Positions 31,037-41,265 of a DNA stretch of 64,000 nt are shown here, one piece after another. Position 1 is the stretch's first letter. Each line of letters opens with the position of its first letter. This stretch comes from Pseudomonas sp. MH9.2 (GTDB lineage: Bacteria; Pseudomonadota; Gammaproteobacteria; Pseudomonadales; Pseudomonadaceae). The position numbers were made by a program, and so were the translations under genes. The notes beneath the pieces are model-generated. The model did not search any database. It was not told the origin of the DNA and worked only from the letters and a program-made list of their open reading frames with translations. The stretch lies in assembly GCF_034353875.1 (NCBI RefSeq), contig NZ_CP133784.1, forward strand, positions 4,368,501 to 4,432,500. The letters run 5' to 3'.

Positions 31037-32065
31037 ATGAAGATGTTGAAATCCACCCTGGCTGTACTGACGGCGGCAGCGGTTCTCGGTGTTAGCAGTT
31101 TTGCTCACGCAGGCGCGACCCTCGACGCCATTCACAAAAAGGGTTTTGTTCAGTGCGGTGTCAGTGATGGCCTGCCAGGTTTTTCGGTTCCAGACTCGAC
31201 AGGCAAGATCCTGGGTATCGACGCTGACGTTTGTCGCGCTGTCGCTGCTGCTGTCTTTGGTGACGCTACCAAGGTCAAGTTCAGTCAGTTGAACGCCAAA
31301 GAGCGCTTCACTGCGCTGCAATCGGGCGAAATCGACGTGCTGTCGCGTAACACCACCTGGACCAGTTCCCGTGACGCGGGCATGGGCCTGGTGTTTGCCG
31401 GCGTGACGTACTACGACGGCGTTGGCTTTCTGGTAAACAAAAAGCTGGGTGTTAAAAGCGCCAAGGAACTGGATGGCGCGACCATCTGTATCCAGGCCGG
31501 TACTACGACTGAGCTGAACGTTTCCGACTTCTTCCGCGCCAACAAGCTTAAGTACACCCCGATCACGTTCGACACCTCTGACGAAAGCGCCAAGTCGCTG
31601 GAAAGCGGTCGTTGTGATGTGCTGACCTCCGACAAATCGCAGCTGTTCGCACAGCGTAGCAAACTGGCGAGCCCAGACGATTACGTGGTAATGCCTGAGA
31701 CCATCTCCAAGGAGCCACTGGGCCCTGTCGTGCGTAAGGGCGACGAAGACTGGTTCTCCATCGTCAAGTGGACCCTGTTCGCCATGGTTAACGCTGAGGA
31801 AATGGGCGTTACGTCGAAAAACGTTGTAGAAGAAGCTAAAGCCAGCAAAAACCCGGACGTTGCTCGCTTGCTCGGTACTGACGGTGAATACGGTAAAGAC
31901 CTGAAACTGCCGAAAGACTGGGTCGTACAGATCGTTAAACAGGTCGGTAACTACGGCGAAGTCTTTGAGAGGAACCTCGGACAAAGCACTCCGCTGAAGA
32001 TCGACCGTGGTCTGAACGCGCTGTGGAACAACGGCGGCATTCAATACGCACCTCCAGTGCGCTGA
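31037..32065 (+). CDS. aapJ: General L-amino-acid ABC transporter substrate-binding protein AapJ
   Basis: This 342-residue periplasmic protein has a signal peptide cleaved after SFAHA (near residue 24) and the SBP family-3 fold: KGFVQCGVSDGLPGFSVPDSTG, GIDADVCRAVAAAVFGD, and LSRNTTWTSSRDA in the ligand-binding region. Ribosome site GGAGG lies 7 nt before the ATG. It delivers amino acids to the AapQM-P complex encoded next. The longer length compared with HisJ-type proteins is typical of AapJ. Confidence 0.95.
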   Translation: MKMLKSTLAVLTAAAVLGVSSFAHAGATLDAIHKKGFVQCGVSDGLPGFSVPDSTGKILGIDADVCRAVAAAVFGDATKVKFSQLNAKERFTALQSGEIDVLSRNTTWTSSRDAGMGLVFAGVTYYDGVGFLVNKKLGVKSAKELDGATICIQAGTTTELNVSDFFRANKLKYTPITFDTSDESAKSLESGRCDVLTSDKSQLFAQRSKLASPDDYVVMPETISKEPLGPVVRKGDEDWFSIVKWTLFAMVNAEEMGVTSKNVVEEAKASKNPDVARLLGTDGEYGKDLKLPKDWVVQIVKQVGNYGEVFERNLGQSTPLKIDRGLNALWNNGGIQYAPPVR

Positions 32066-32135
32066 TAGGCCCTGCGCTCGGTAACCTTTAACCGTTACCG
32101 AGCGTTGTTCTGTTCCAATCTTCATGGGGCACTTC

Positions 32136-33317
32136 ATGCAAAATCAAATCGGCGCACCAAAGCAGAGGTTTTCCCTCAGCGATCCTAAAGTGCGTGCGTG
32201 GCTATTCCAGATCATCACGATTGGCGTGGTGATCTTCATGGGTTGGTATCTGTTCGATAACACCCAGACAAACCTTCAGCATCGCGGTATCACGTCCGGG
32301 TTCGGCTTCCTTGATCGGAGCGCCGGTTTTGGCATCGCTCAACATTTGATCGATTACACCGAATCCGACACGTATGCACGGGTGTTCGTTATCGGTCTGC
32401 TGAACACTTTGCTGGTGACGGTCATTGGTGTCGTGCTGGCGACGCTGCTGGGCTTCATCGTTGGCGTTGCCCGGTTGTCACCTAACTGGATGATCAGCAA
32501 GCTAGCCACGGTTTACGTCGAGGTTTTCCGTAATATCCCGCCATTGCTGCAAATTCTGTTTTGGTACTTCGCCGTCTTCCTGACCATGCCGGGTCCGCGC
32601 GGCAGCCATAGCATTGGCGGTATGTTCTTTTTCAGTAATCGCGGCTTGAACATGCCGGGCGCGACCCTGACCGACGCTTTCTGGCCGTTTCTGGGCAGCG
32701 TGGTGGTGGCCGTCGTCGCCGTCATTCTGATGGTCCGCTGGGCCAACAAACGCTTCGAAGCCACCGGCGTGCCTTTCCACAAGTTCTGGGCTGGCCTGGT
32801 CTTGATGGTGGTGATTCCGGCGCTGTGCGTTCTGATATCGGGCAATCCGCTGCACTGGGAAATGCCGGAGCTCAAAGGCTTCAACTTTGTCGGCGGCTGG
32901 GTAATGATCCCGGAACTGCTGGCCCTGACCATCGCCTTGACCGTGTACACAGCGGCGTTTATCGCCGAAATCGTGCGTTCCGGGATCAAGTCGGTGAGCC
33001 ACGGTCAGACCGAGGCGGCGCGCTCGTTGGGCCTGCGCCCTGGCCCGACCCTGCGCAAGGTCATCATCCCGCAAGCCCTGCGGGTGATCATTCCACCGCT
33101 GACCAGCCAATACCTGAACCTGGCGAAGAACTCTTCGCTGGCAGCCGGTATCGGTTACCCGGAAATGGTTTCGTTGTTTGCTGGCACGGTGCTCAATCAG
33201 ACCGGTCAGGCTATCGAGGTGATTGCGATCACCATGAGCGTTTACCTGGCGATCAGTATCAGCATTTCGCTGCTGATGAACTGGTACAACAAGCGCATTG
33301 CGCTGATCGAACGGTGA
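32136..33317 (+). CDS. aapQ: Amino-acid ABC transporter permease AapQ
   Basis: This 393-residue inner-membrane permease has about eight helices. The EAA-type loop near the C-terminus contains EAARSLGLRPGPTLRKVIIPQALRVIIPPL. The start at 32136 (MQNQIGAPKQ) is preferred to the upstream in-frame ATG at 32124 because GGGG lies 6 nt before it. AapQ pairs with AapM. A long insertion between helices (residues 140-250) is typical of Aap/Bzt permeases and absent from the shorter His/Glu permeases. Confidence 0.93.
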   Translation: MQNQIGAPKQRFSLSDPKVRAWLFQIITIGVVIFMGWYLFDNTQTNLQHRGITSGFGFLDRSAGFGIAQHLIDYTESDTYARVFVIGLLNTLLVTVIGVVLATLLGFIVGVARLSPNWMISKLATVYVEVFRNIPPLLQILFWYFAVFLTMPGPRGSHSIGGMFFFSNRGLNMPGATLTDAFWPFLGSVVVAVVAVILMVRWANKRFEATGVPFHKFWAGLVLMVVIPALCVLISGNPLHWEMPELKGFNFVGGWVMIPELLALTIALTVYTAAFIAEIVRSGIKSVSHGQTEAARSLGLRPGPTLRKVIIPQALRVIIPPLTSQYLNLAKNSSLAAGIGYPEMVSLFAGTVLNQTGQAIEVIAITMSVYLAISISISLLMNWYNKRIALIER

Positions 33318-33327
33318 GGAAAAGCGC

Positions 33328-34425
33328 ATGACAACCCATACTTTCAAACCCGACATGCCACCCCCCACGCTAAGCGTGGGTGTCGTGGCGTGGATGCGGG
33401 CCAACCTGTTCTCCAGTTGGCTCAATACCCTGCTGACGCTGTTTGCTTTCTACCTGGTCTGGTTGATCGTTCCGCCTTTATTGGGATGGACGATTTTCGA
33501 TGCCAACTGGGTCGGTACCACCCGCGCCGACTGCACCAAGGCCGGTGCATGCTGGGTGTTCATCGAGCAACGTTTCGGCCAGTTCATGTACGGCTACTAC
33601 CCCGTCGAACTGCGCTGGCGCATCGACCTGACCGTGTTGTTGGCGGTTATCGGTGCCGCGCCCTTGTTTGTCTCGAAGTTCCCACGCAAGGCCGTTTACG
33701 GGCTGTGCTTTCTGGTGATCTACCCGACTGTGGCGTACTTCCTGATGCACGGCGGCACTTTCGGCCTGGCCAACGTGGCGACCAGCCAATGGGGCGGCTT
33801 GATGCTGACCCTGGTCATCGCCACCGTAGGCATCGCCGGCGCTCTGCCACTGGGTATTGTGCTGGCCTTGGGTCGACGTTCGAAAATGCCGGCGATTCGT
33901 GTGGTCTGCGTGACGTTCATCGAGTTCTGGCGCGGCGTTCCGTTGATTACCGTGCTGTTCATGTCCTCGGTGATGTTGCCGTTGTTCCTGCCCGAAGGCA
34001 TGAGCTTCGACAAGTTGCTACGGGCCTTGATCGGGGTGATCCTGTTCCAGTCGGCCTATGTGGCTGAAGTGGTGCGCGGTGGTTTGCAGGCCATCCCCAA
34101 AGGTCAGTACGAAGCGGCCGCTGCCATGGGCCTGGGTTACTGGCGCAGCATGGGTCTGGTGATTCTGCCGCAAGCGTTGAAACTGGTGATTCCGGGCATC
34201 GTGAACACCTTTATTGCCCTGTTCAAGGACACCAGTCTGGTGATCATCATTGGCTTGTTCGACCTGCTCAACAGCGTCAAGCAAGCCGCCGCCGACCCGA
34301 AATGGCTCGGTATGGCCACCGAAGGCTATGTCTTCGCGGCCCTGGTGTTCTGGATCTTCTGTTTCGGCATGTCCCGCTACTCCATGCATTTGGAGCGTAA
34401 GTTGGACACAGGCCACAAGCGTTAG
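33328..34425 (+). CDS. aapM: Amino-acid ABC transporter permease AapM
   Basis: This 365-residue second permease of the Aap system has the EAA loop [31 protein letters not shown] and a hydrophobic N-terminal half with [23 protein letters not shown] in a periplasmic loop, characteristic of the family. GAGGAAA lies 5 nt upstream. It is 10 nt from aapQ and 10 nt from aapP. Confidence 0.94.
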   Translation: MTTHTFKPDMPPPTLSVGVVAWMRANLFSSWLNTLLTLFAFYLVWLIVPPLLGWTIFDANWVGTTRADCTKAGACWVFIEQRFGQFMYGYYPVELRWRIDLTVLLAVIGAAPLFVSKFPRKAVYGLCFLVIYPTVAYFLMHGGTFGLANVATSQWGGLMLTLVIATVGIAGALPLGIVLALGRRSKMPAIRVVCVTFIEFWRGVPLITVLFMSSVMLPLFLPEGMSFDKLLRALIGVILFQSAYVAEVVRGGLQAIPKGQYEAAAAMGLGYWRSMGLVILPQALKLVIPGIVNTFIALFKDTSLVIIIGLFDLLNSVKQAAADPKWLGMATEGYVFAALVFWIFCFGMSRYSMHLERKLDTGHKR

Positions 34426-34435
34426 GAGTTTTGTG

Positions 34436-35200
34436 ATGAGTGAAGCAATCAAACAGCCTCTGGGCGCTGAAGGCATGATCCAGATGCAGGGCGTGCACAA
34501 GTGGTACGGCCAGTTCCACGTGTTGAAAGACATCAACCTGAACGTCCGGCAGGGCGAGCGTATCGTGTTATGCGGACCTTCGGGTTCGGGCAAGTCGACC
34601 ACGATCCGCTGTATCAACCGTCTGGAAGAGCACCAGCAGGGTCGCATCATTGTCGACGGCACTGAACTGACCAACGATCTCAAGCAGATTGAAGCGATCC
34701 GGCGTGAAGTGGGCATGGTGTTCCAGCATTTCAATCTGTTCCCGCACCTGACCATCTTGCAAAACTGCACGTTGGCGCCGATGTGGGTGCGCAAGATGCC
34801 TAAGCGCAAGGCTGAAGAAATCGCCATGCATTACCTGGAGCGGGTGCGGATTCCAGAGCAGGCGCACAAATACCCTGGCCAGCTTTCCGGTGGTCAGCAG
34901 CAGCGTGTGGCGATTGCTCGTGCCCTGTGCATGAAGCCGAAAATCATGCTGTTCGATGAGCCGACCTCGGCCCTCGATCCAGAAATGGTCAAGGAAGTGC
35001 TCGACACCATGGTCAGCCTCGCAGAAGACGGCATGACCATGCTCTGCGTAACCCACGAAATGGGCTTTGCCCGCACCGTGGCAAACCGGGTGATCTTCAT
35101 GGACAAGGGTGAAATCGTCGAAGAGGCCGCGCCAAACGACTTCTTCGACAACCCGCAAAGCGACCGCACCAAGTTGTTCCTGAGCCAGATTCTGCATTGA
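34436..35200 (+). CDS. aapP: Amino-acid ABC transporter ATP-binding protein AapP
   Basis: This 254-residue ATPase has Walker [10 protein letters not shown], a Q-loop in [13 protein letters not shown], the signature [15 protein letters not shown], Walker [15 protein letters not shown] and the switch His in VTHEMGFA. The start at 34436 has TAGGAG upstream; the open frame further upstream overlaps aapM and is not coding. It is the last gene of the operon, with a terminator 23 nt later. Confidence 0.96.
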   Translation: MSEAIKQPLGAEGMIQMQGVHKWYGQFHVLKDINLNVRQGERIVLCGPSGSGKSTTIRCINRLEEHQQGRIIVDGTELTNDLKQIEAIRREVGMVFQHFNLFPHLTILQNCTLAPMWVRKMPKRKAEEIAMHYLERVRIPEQAHKYPGQLSGGQQQRVAIARALCMKPKIMLFDEPTSALDPEMVKEVLDTMVSLAEDGMTMLCVTHEMGFARTVANRVIFMDKGEIVEEAAPNDFFDNPQSDRTKLFLSQILH

Positions 35201-35222
35201 TTTGGTGACAGGCAGCATAAAG

Positions 35223-35249
35223 AAACCCGGGCTTTGGTCCGGGTTTTTT
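35223..35249 (+). terminator. Intrinsic terminator after aapP
   Basis: AAACCCGG and CCGGGTTT arms with an 8-nt loop are followed by T6 on the plus strand, closing the aapJQMP operon. Confidence 0.92.
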
Positions 35250-35282
35250 ATGGCTGTTGCATTTCCCCAAGGAGCGTGTCGA

Positions 35283-35858
35283 TTACAGAATCCCAAGGTC
35301 CCTCATGCCCATGAGAGTAATGACACTGAAACCCCACAAGCAAAGCCCCAGCAGCATCCACGCGTAGTTAAGCAGCGTAAATCTGGCATTGCTCTCACCC
35401 CGTGAATCATCCTCCAGATAATTGATGGCCCGTTGCGCGCCGATCAGCAGGTAGGTCTCGGCACATAGCAAGACCAGGGACACCGCCGCGCTCAGCCCGA
35501 AGCCGGCAAGCAGACCCTGGCCCATCCCAATCAAGGTCAACCCTATCAGAGCAATAGCACGAAATTTGGGAAACCAGGCCAAATGACGACCGGAATGTTC
35601 AATGCCTTGATTGATACGCTGAAAAAGCACATACACAAAAAATATATTAAATAATCCTCTGGCACCTGGCCAAATACTGGCACCCGTCGAGTCCTTATAA
35701 ATCTTCCAGTTTTTATATGACCAGTAAACATAATAAAGCCCGGACGTCATGATGAACATTATGGCTAGCTTTGTTATCGATACGACGAAAAAAGCCGACT
35801 CGTCCTCTTGAGTGACTTCCAGTGCGGACTGCGGCGTAGCATAGGGATTGGCAGACAT
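35283..35858 (-). CDS. Hypothetical multi-pass membrane protein
   Basis: This 191-residue protein has a short soluble start (MSANPYATPQSALEV, a Pro-Tyr-Ala pattern often seen in small bacterial membrane proteins) and four hydrophobic segments at about residues 23-45, 67-80, 100-130 and 160-182. A GGAGG-type site precedes the start. The sequence is AT-richer than its neighbours in the middle (AAAAATATATTAAATAA near 35636-35652). I do not recognise a named family. It is convergent with aapP. Confidence 0.7.
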   Translation of the reverse strand: MSANPYATPQSALEVTQEDESAFFVVSITKLAIMFIMTSGLYYVYWSYKNWKIYKDSTGASIWPGARGLFNIFFVYVLFQRINQGIEHSGRHLAWFPKFRAIALIGLTLIGMGQGLLAGFGLSAAVSLVLLCAETYLLIGAQRAINYLEDDSRGESNARFTLLNYAWMLLGLCLWGFSVITLMGMRDLGIL

Positions 35859-36188
35859 CGAACCTCCTTGGCGTGTTTAGCGCGATAATTAGCGCCACGT
35901 TTAATAACACCCTGCCAGACCCATGGAAGCCGGCCATTTCCGTTATCTATGTAAGAAACTTCCGCGTAGACCGGACCCAGACCATCGTAGGAGACAGACT
36001 TGTCTGCGAAGGCCACGGGGAGGTATGTAGGACGTTTCTGAGTTTCATATATTTATGCGCGATGGCGGTATATCTGACACGCCGCGTTAAGGGATTCGAA
36101 GGCAAGCCCACAGATTGACCAACCTTGTGTTCTCTGTCGTTCTCCAACAGGATGCCCGGTCTGATCCAGAACCTGACCAGAGAATCAA
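35859..36188. other. Divergent intergenic region
   Basis: This 330 bp lies between the hypothetical membrane protein and the MFS exporter genes. It holds a degenerate REP-like unit (35986-36010, core TAGGAGACAGACTTGTC) and the promoters for both genes. No protein or RNA gene is supported. Confidence 0.4.
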
Positions 36189-37466
36189 ATGACGACTAAG
36201 GCGCCTCAGGCGAGCACAGGCCCCCGTGACATCAATGAACTGCTGATCGATGCCGAAGCTGACGATGAGCAGGTGCAGCAACATAATCCGGTACTAATAC
36301 GTCCCTGGCTGTTGTTACTGGGGCTGGTATTGGTCGCCTTGAACCTGCGTCCGGCGTTGTCGAGCATGGCGCCGATGCTCAGCGACGTCTCGAAAAGCCT
36401 GGGCCTGTCGGCGGCTAAAGCCGGATTACTGACTACGTTGCCCGTGCTGTGTCTGGGATTGTTCGCGCCGCTGGCGCCGATTCTGGCGCGGCGTTTTGGC
36501 AGCGAGCGGGTGGTATTGGGCATTTTGCTGACGCTGGCGGGCGGGATCATTCTGCGCAGTTCATTCGGTGAAACGGGGCTGTTTGCAGGCAGTATTCTGG
36601 CCGGGGCGAGCATCGGCATCATCGGTGTGTTGCTGCCGGGGATCGTTAAACGGGATTTCGCCAAACAGGCCGGGACCATGACGGGCGTCTACACCATGGC
36701 CTTGTGTCTGGGCGCAGCGATGGCTGCCGGCTCGACCGTTCCGTTAAGCCAGTATTTCGACAACAGTTGGGCGACGGGCCTTGGTTTCTGGATCATTCCA
36801 GCAATGCTCGCGGCTGTGTTCTGGTTACCCCAGACACGTCAGGAGCATGGTCTGCACCGAGTCGCCTACCGTGTGCGTGGATTGCTGCGTGATCGACTGG
36901 CATGGCAAGTCACCCTTTATATGGGCCTGCAATCATCGCTGGCATACATCGTGTTTGGTTGGTTGCCATCGATTCTGATCAGCCGTGGTCTGTCCCCGAC
37001 CCAAGCGGGTCTGGTGTTGTCCGGTTCGATCATGGTGCAACTGATCAGTGCCCTGACTGCGCCTTGGCTGGCGACACGCGGGAAGGACCAGCGGCTGGCG
37101 ATTTTGGTGGTGATGCTGCTGACGCTCGGCGGTTTGTTCGGTTGCCTCTATGGGCCGCTCGACGGTCTGTGGGGTTGGGCAATTGTTTTGGGCCTGGGGC
37201 AGGGCGGGACCTTCAGCCTTGCGCTGACCCTGATCGTGTTGCGCTCGCGGGATTCACATGTCGCGGCCAACCTGTCGAGCATGGCTCAAGGCTTCGGTTA
37301 TACCCTCGCTTCCCTGGGGCCGTTCGCGGTGGGTATCGTTCATGACTTGACCGGTGGCTGGAATGCCGTTGGCTGGATTTTCGCTGTTGTCGGTCTGGCC
37401 GCGATCGTTTTCGGGCTGGGCGCCGGGCGTGCGTTGTACGTACAGGTCCACAGCGAGAAAGTCTGA
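36189..37466 (+). CDS. MFS transporter, CynX/NimT family
   Basis: This 425-residue inner-membrane protein has twelve predicted helices and a short soluble N-terminus. It has the family look of CynX/NimT (cyanate or 2-nitroimidazole transport): the conserved NLRPALSSMAPML at the first helix and GLGQGGTFSLALTLIVLRS near helix 9-10. The ribosome site is weak. It is a solitary gene; the substrate is not known. Confidence 0.87.
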   Translation: MTTKAPQASTGPRDINELLIDAEADDEQVQQHNPVLIRPWLLLLGLVLVALNLRPALSSMAPMLSDVSKSLGLSAAKAGLLTTLPVLCLGLFAPLAPILARRFGSERVVLGILLTLAGGIILRSSFGETGLFAGSILAGASIGIIGVLLPGIVKRDFAKQAGTMTGVYTMALCLGAAMAAGSTVPLSQYFDNSWATGLGFWIIPAMLAAVFWLPQTRQEHGLHRVAYRVRGLLRDRLAWQVTLYMGLQSSLAYIVFGWLPSILISRGLSPTQAGLVLSGSIMVQLISALTAPWLATRGKDQRLAILVVMLLTLGGLFGCLYGPLDGLWGWAIVLGLGQGGTFSLALTLIVLRSRDSHVAANLSSMAQGFGYTLASLGPFAVGIVHDLTGGWNAVGWIFAVVGLAAIVFGLGAGRALYVQVHSEKV

Positions 37467-37558
37467 GCGACGGTATTCTCGTCGCGAATGCAGATAGTCA
37501 GGGCATGGGTTGCAGGCTATCGTGCAGGCATCTTTCGTGAGCCATGGAACCGGACTGT

Positions 37559-38047
37559 ATGAGCGAAGCAACACGCCTGAGTGATGCCAACAACGCAGTG
37601 ATCACGGAGTTTTACCAAGCGTTCAACCGGCTGGACGCGGAGGCTATGAGCGCCTGCTACACCGAGGACGTTCTGTTCAGTGATCCGGTGTTTGGCGAGC
37701 TGCGCGGACGGCAGGCCGGTGACATGTGGCGCATGCTGACCTCGCGGGCCAAAGACTTTTCCGTGGTCTTCGATAACCTCCGTGCGGACGAGCGTACCGG
37801 CGGCGCACATTGGGTCGCGACTTACCTGTTCAGTCAGACGGGCAATACGGTGGTCAATGATATCCAGGCGCGCTTCGTGTTTCGCGACGGCAAGATCTGC
37901 GAACACCACGACCATTTCGACCTGTGGCGCTGGTCGCGTCAGGCCTTGGGCACCAAAGGCTTGTTGTTGGGCTGGACGCCGTTTGTGCAGAACGCGATTC
38001 GGGCTCAGGCGCAGAAAGGCCTGAAAGCTTTCCAGGCCGGGCGCTGA
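37559..38047 (+). CDS. NTF2/SnoaL-like family protein
   Basis: This 162-residue soluble protein has a SnoaL-like cone fold: EFYQAFNRLDAEAMSACYTEDVLFSDPVFGELRG is the standard start of the fold, and FRDGKICEHHDHFDLWRWSRQALG the standard last strand. The start at 37559 is chosen over the in-frame ATG 15 nt upstream because GGA lies about 10 nt before it. Such proteins act as isomerases, hydrolases or binding proteins; no role can be assigned. A GIY-YIG gene follows 42 nt later. Confidence 0.85.
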   Translation: MSEATRLSDANNAVITEFYQAFNRLDAEAMSACYTEDVLFSDPVFGELRGRQAGDMWRMLTSRAKDFSVVFDNLRADERTGGAHWVATYLFSQTGNTVVNDIQARFVFRDGKICEHHDHFDLWRWSRQALGTKGLLLGWTPFVQNAIRAQAQKGLKAFQAGR

Positions 38048-38089
38048 CGCTCTGCTAAGATCGTTCACTTGCTCTAACTGCCTGCGTTC

Positions 38090-38419
38090 ATGACCACCAT
38101 GCAAGAAGCTTCCCTGACACCGGCCGACGATGCGCTGGTGACGATCAATGCCAGCAAGCCCTGGTTCGTCTATCTGGTGCGTGCAGCCAACGGTTCGTTG
38201 TACTGCGGCATCAGTGATGATCCCCAGCGCCGTTTTGCCGCCCATCAAAGCGGCAAGGGTGCGCGGTTCTTCTATTCCAGCCCGGCGGTCGCGCTGGTCT
38301 ACACCGAAGCCTGCTGTGATAAGCGTGAAGCCTTGCGTCAGGAACGCTTGATCAAGCAACTGAAAAAAAGCGCCAAGGAAGCCTTGGTGTTGAGTGCAGT
38401 TGTTAATCCATCGGCGTGA
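38090..38419 (+). CDS. GIY-YIG nuclease-superfamily protein (YhbQ-like)
   Basis: This 109-residue protein contains [36 protein letters not shown]. That is the GIY-YIG core with the variant motif VYL...YCG, the catalytic Arg, and the later Glu in [21 protein letters not shown]. These small single-domain members are widespread and may act on branched DNA. The extra N-terminal 20 residues are poorly conserved. Confidence 0.88.
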   Translation: MTTMQEASLTPADDALVTINASKPWFVYLVRAANGSLYCGISDDPQRRFAAHQSGKGARFFYSSPAVALVYTEACCDKREALRQERLIKQLKKSAKEALVLSAVVNPSA

Positions 38420-38503
38420 TGAGCGGTTATCAAGCTGACCGGGTAGGCTCGCAGGACTCAGGCAGGTAAGCTGCTGACTTTCCATCTGAAGGGCGGACCG
38501 AAC

Positions 38504-39436
38504 ATGACAGAGCTGATCCTGCACCATTACCCAGCCTCGCCGTTTTCCGAAAAGGCCCGTTTGATCCTGGGCTTCAAAGGGCTGTCGTGGCGCTCGGTGA
38601 TGATTTCACCCGTCATGCCCAAACCTGACCTGACCGCATTGACCGGGGGGTATCGCAAGACGCCGGTGCTGCAAGTGGGGGCCGATATCTATTGCGACAC
38701 GGCCTTGATGGCTCGCCGTCTGGAACAGCAGAAAGCCTCACCCACGTTTTTCCCCGAAGGCCAGGAATTCACCGTGGCAAGTTTCGCTGCCTGGTCCGAT
38801 TCGATCATGTTCCAGCATGCCGTGAGCCTGGTGTTCCAGCCAGAATCTATCGCCCTGCGTTTTGCCAAAGCACCGCCGGAGGCGGTCAAAGCCTTCATCG
38901 CCGACCGTACCGAGTTGTTCAGTGGCGGCACCGCATCACGCCTGACGCTGGAGCAGGCAAAGCATCAATGGCCGACCCTGATATCCCGGCTGGAGCTGCA
39001 ACTGGAGCTCAATGGTGACTTCCTGTTCGGTGAGGCCTCCATTGCCGACTTCTCCCTGGCCCACACCCTGTGGTTTCTCAAGCAGACCCCCGTCACCGCA
39101 CCGTTTGTCGATGCCTACCCGGCGGTGTCGATGTGGTTGAATCGAGTGTTGGGTTTCGGTCACGGTGCGTTCAGCGACATGAGTGCCACAGACGCTTTGG
39201 AGATCGCTCGCAACGCTACGCCTGCAGCGCTGCCGGACGAGGTCTTTGAGGACCCGAACGGCTTCACCCCTGGCCAGAAAGTGGCCATCTCCGCCGTCGA
39301 CTACGGCGTCGATCCGGTGGAAGGCGAGTTAGTCTTTGCGGGTCGTGAAGAGCTGATTCTGCGTCGCGAGGACGAGCGCGCGGGTGTGGTGCATGTGCAC
39401 TTTCCGCGCTTTGGATTTCGGATCGAGGCGCGCTGA
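38504..39436 (+). CDS. Glutathione S-transferase family protein
   Basis: This 310-residue protein has an N-terminal thioredoxin-like GST domain (ILHHYPASPFSEKARLILGFKGLSW, with PVLQVGADIYCDTALMARRLEQ as the glutathione-binding SNAIL/TRAIL-equivalent region) and a helical C-terminal domain. An extra C-terminal segment from about residue 240 is beta-rich and not part of the standard GST fold (usual length about 210-230). Ribosome site GGGCGGACCGAAC is weak. The substrate is unknown. Confidence 0.87.
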   Translation: MTELILHHYPASPFSEKARLILGFKGLSWRSVMISPVMPKPDLTALTGGYRKTPVLQVGADIYCDTALMARRLEQQKASPTFFPEGQEFTVASFAAWSDSIMFQHAVSLVFQPESIALRFAKAPPEAVKAFIADRTELFSGGTASRLTLEQAKHQWPTLISRLELQLELNGDFLFGEASIADFSLAHTLWFLKQTPVTAPFVDAYPAVSMWLNRVLGFGHGAFSDMSATDALEIARNATPAALPDEVFEDPNGFTPGQKVAISAVDYGVDPVEGELVFAGREELILRREDERAGVVHVHFPRFGFRIEAR

Positions 39437-39474
39437 GCTGAGGGGCCTGCGCCTGCTTTCGGGCACGGCTGACA

Positions 39475-39825
39475 TCATTTCAGCGCTGCCAGGATCGCTT
39501 CCGGGCTGAATCCCCTGATCAACGTACCGTTCACGTCGATCAGCGGGATGCCGCGTCCACCCAGGGCTTCATAGGCCTTGCGCCCTTCGGCTGACTTCTC
39601 GATATCAAACTCTTTGTACGGGATGCCTTTGCTGTCGAGAAAACGTCGGGTCTTTTTGCAGTAGCCGCACCAGTCGGTGGCGTACAGCACGACGTTGGCC
39701 TGCGCTTGACGTTGGGTCGCGACTGTCGAGGACGGCGAGAACAGGTGCTCGATCTTGCCCCAGTTCTGGTAAGCCACAACCACCAGCATGATCAGCAGAA
39801 ACTTTTTCAGCGTGCGCGTCAGCAT
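39475..39825 (-). CDS. Membrane-anchored glutaredoxin-family protein
   Basis: This 116-residue protein has an N-terminal hydrophobic anchor (residues 5-22) and a glutaredoxin domain with the redox-active CGYC in YATDWCGYCKKTRRFLDSKG. The cis-Pro region GRGIPLIDVNGTLIRGFSPE is also present. It would reduce disulfides or mixed disulfides near the membrane; the side of the membrane cannot be stated. It lies 22 nt downstream of ndpA on the same strand. Confidence 0.88.
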   Translation of the reverse strand: MLTRTLKKFLLIMLVVVAYQNWGKIEHLFSPSSTVATQRQAQANVVLYATDWCGYCKKTRRFLDSKGIPYKEFDIEKSAEGRKAYEALGGRGIPLIDVNGTLIRGFSPEAILAALK

Positions 39826-39847
39826 CTGCCAGATCCCTGTTTAACCA

Positions 39848-40849
39848 TCACCGGCGCTTCAACTGGTCAGTGAGTTGGGTGGGCAGACCTTTGATGATCA
39901 AGGTGCCAGCCTCTTCGTCGTACTCGATCTTGTCGCCCAGCAAATGGGCTTCGAAACTGATCGATAGGCCCTCTGCGCGGCCGGTGAAGCGACGGAACTG
40001 ATTCAGGGTGCGCTTATCCGCCGGGATCTCCGGAGACAGGCCGTAGTCCTTGTTGCGGATGTGCTCATAGAATGCGCGTGGACGCTCTTCGTCGATCAGC
40101 CCTGAAAGCACTTCCAGGCCCATCGGCTCGCCGATCTTGCTTTGGCTGCTGGCGTAGTCGACCAGCGTCTTGGTTTTCTCGCGGGCGGACTCTTCCGGCA
40201 GATCTTCGCTCTCCACGAAGTCGCTGAAGGCCTTGAGCAGGGTGCGGGTTTCGCCGGGGCCATCGACACCTTCCTGGCAGCCGATGAAGTCACGGAAGTA
40301 TTCCGAAACCTTTTTCCCGTTCTTACCCTTGATGAAGGAAATGTACTGCTTGGACTGCTTGTTGTTCTGCCACTCGGAAATATTCACCCGTGCGGCCAGG
40401 TGCAATTGGCCCAGGTCCAGATGGCGCGACGGCGTCACGTCCAGTTCGGCATTCACCGCCACGCCTTCACTGTGGTGCAACAGGGCGATGGCCAGGTAGT
40501 CGGTCATGCCTTGTTGGTAGTGGGCGAACAAAACGTGACCACCGACCGAGAGGTTGGATTCTTCCATCAGCTTCTGCAGGTGCTCGACGGCAACCCGACT
40601 GAATGCGGTGAAATCCTTGCCGCCTTCCAGATATTCCTTCAACCAGCCGCTGAAAGGGTGCGCGCCGGATTCGGCATGGAAAAAGCCCCAGGCTTTGCCT
40701 TGTTTCGCGTTATAGCTCTCGTTGAGGTCGGCGAGCATGTGCTCGATGGCCTGGGACTCAGCGAGTTCGGAGTCGCGCGCATGCAGGACTGCTGGCGTAC
40801 CGTCGGGTTTTTTGTCGATCAGGTGGACGATGCAATGACGGATCGGCAT
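39848..40849 (-). CDS. Nucleoid-associated protein NdpA/YejK
   Basis: This 333-residue nucleoid protein has a start at 40849 ([19 protein letters not shown]) that matches the family; the longer open frame adds 38 residues of unrelated sequence. Conserved runs include [47 protein letters not shown] and [25 protein letters not shown]. The family is spread along the nucleoid in gamma-proteobacteria and belongs to the 37-kDa nucleoid-associated group. It is divergent from the HU gene. Confidence 0.93.
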   Translation of the reverse strand: MPIRHCIVHLIDKKPDGTPAVLHARDSELAESQAIEHMLADLNESYNAKQGKAWGFFHAESGAHPFSGWLKEYLEGGKDFTAFSRVAVEHLQKLMEESNLSVGGHVLFAHYQQGMTDYLAIALLHHSEGVAVNAELDVTPSRHLDLGQLHLAARVNISEWQNNKQSKQYISFIKGKNGKKVSEYFRDFIGCQEGVDGPGETRTLLKAFSDFVESEDLPEESAREKTKTLVDYASSQSKIGEPMGLEVLSGLIDEERPRAFYEHIRNKDYGLSPEIPADKRTLNQFRRFTGRAEGLSISFEAHLLGDKIEYDEEAGTLIIKGLPTQLTDQLKRR

Positions 40850-41265
40850 GGGCTTCTCGGCTGGGGTAAACAGATGATGAAGAGCTGCGTTGGAGCCCGC
40901 GCTCAATTCAAGGTCGGGCAGTGTAACGCACCTTGGGCACTGCCAGAACGCCTCGCAAGACACGGGTTTTGGCCTGAATCAGACGTTTGCCCTGTATTTT
41001 TCATGCTCTAACGCTCTAAAGCTGACCAAATGGGTAGGTAGGTGCGGATATTTGAGCGTCTCTGTGCTAGTTTTGCCCGGTCTTGCGCACTTGAAGGGCG
41101 CTAAGCATGCAGTTTGTAAGCGTCAGGTCGAACCAAAGCCCGGTTTCAGTATCTACATTTCGCGATTAATCGTGGCTGCTACTGGAGGGCCGGATTCATT
41201 GTCTGGCCCCGGGCCGATGCCGCATTCTGCAATCCACATGAATTTGATAGGGAAGGAACACCACC
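40850..41265. other. Divergent control region between ndpA and the HU gene
   Basis: This 416 bp without a gene must carry the promoters for both nucleoid-protein genes. An AAGGAA ribosome site lies just before the HU start. I see no clear operator, riboswitch or repeat. Confidence 0.4.
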
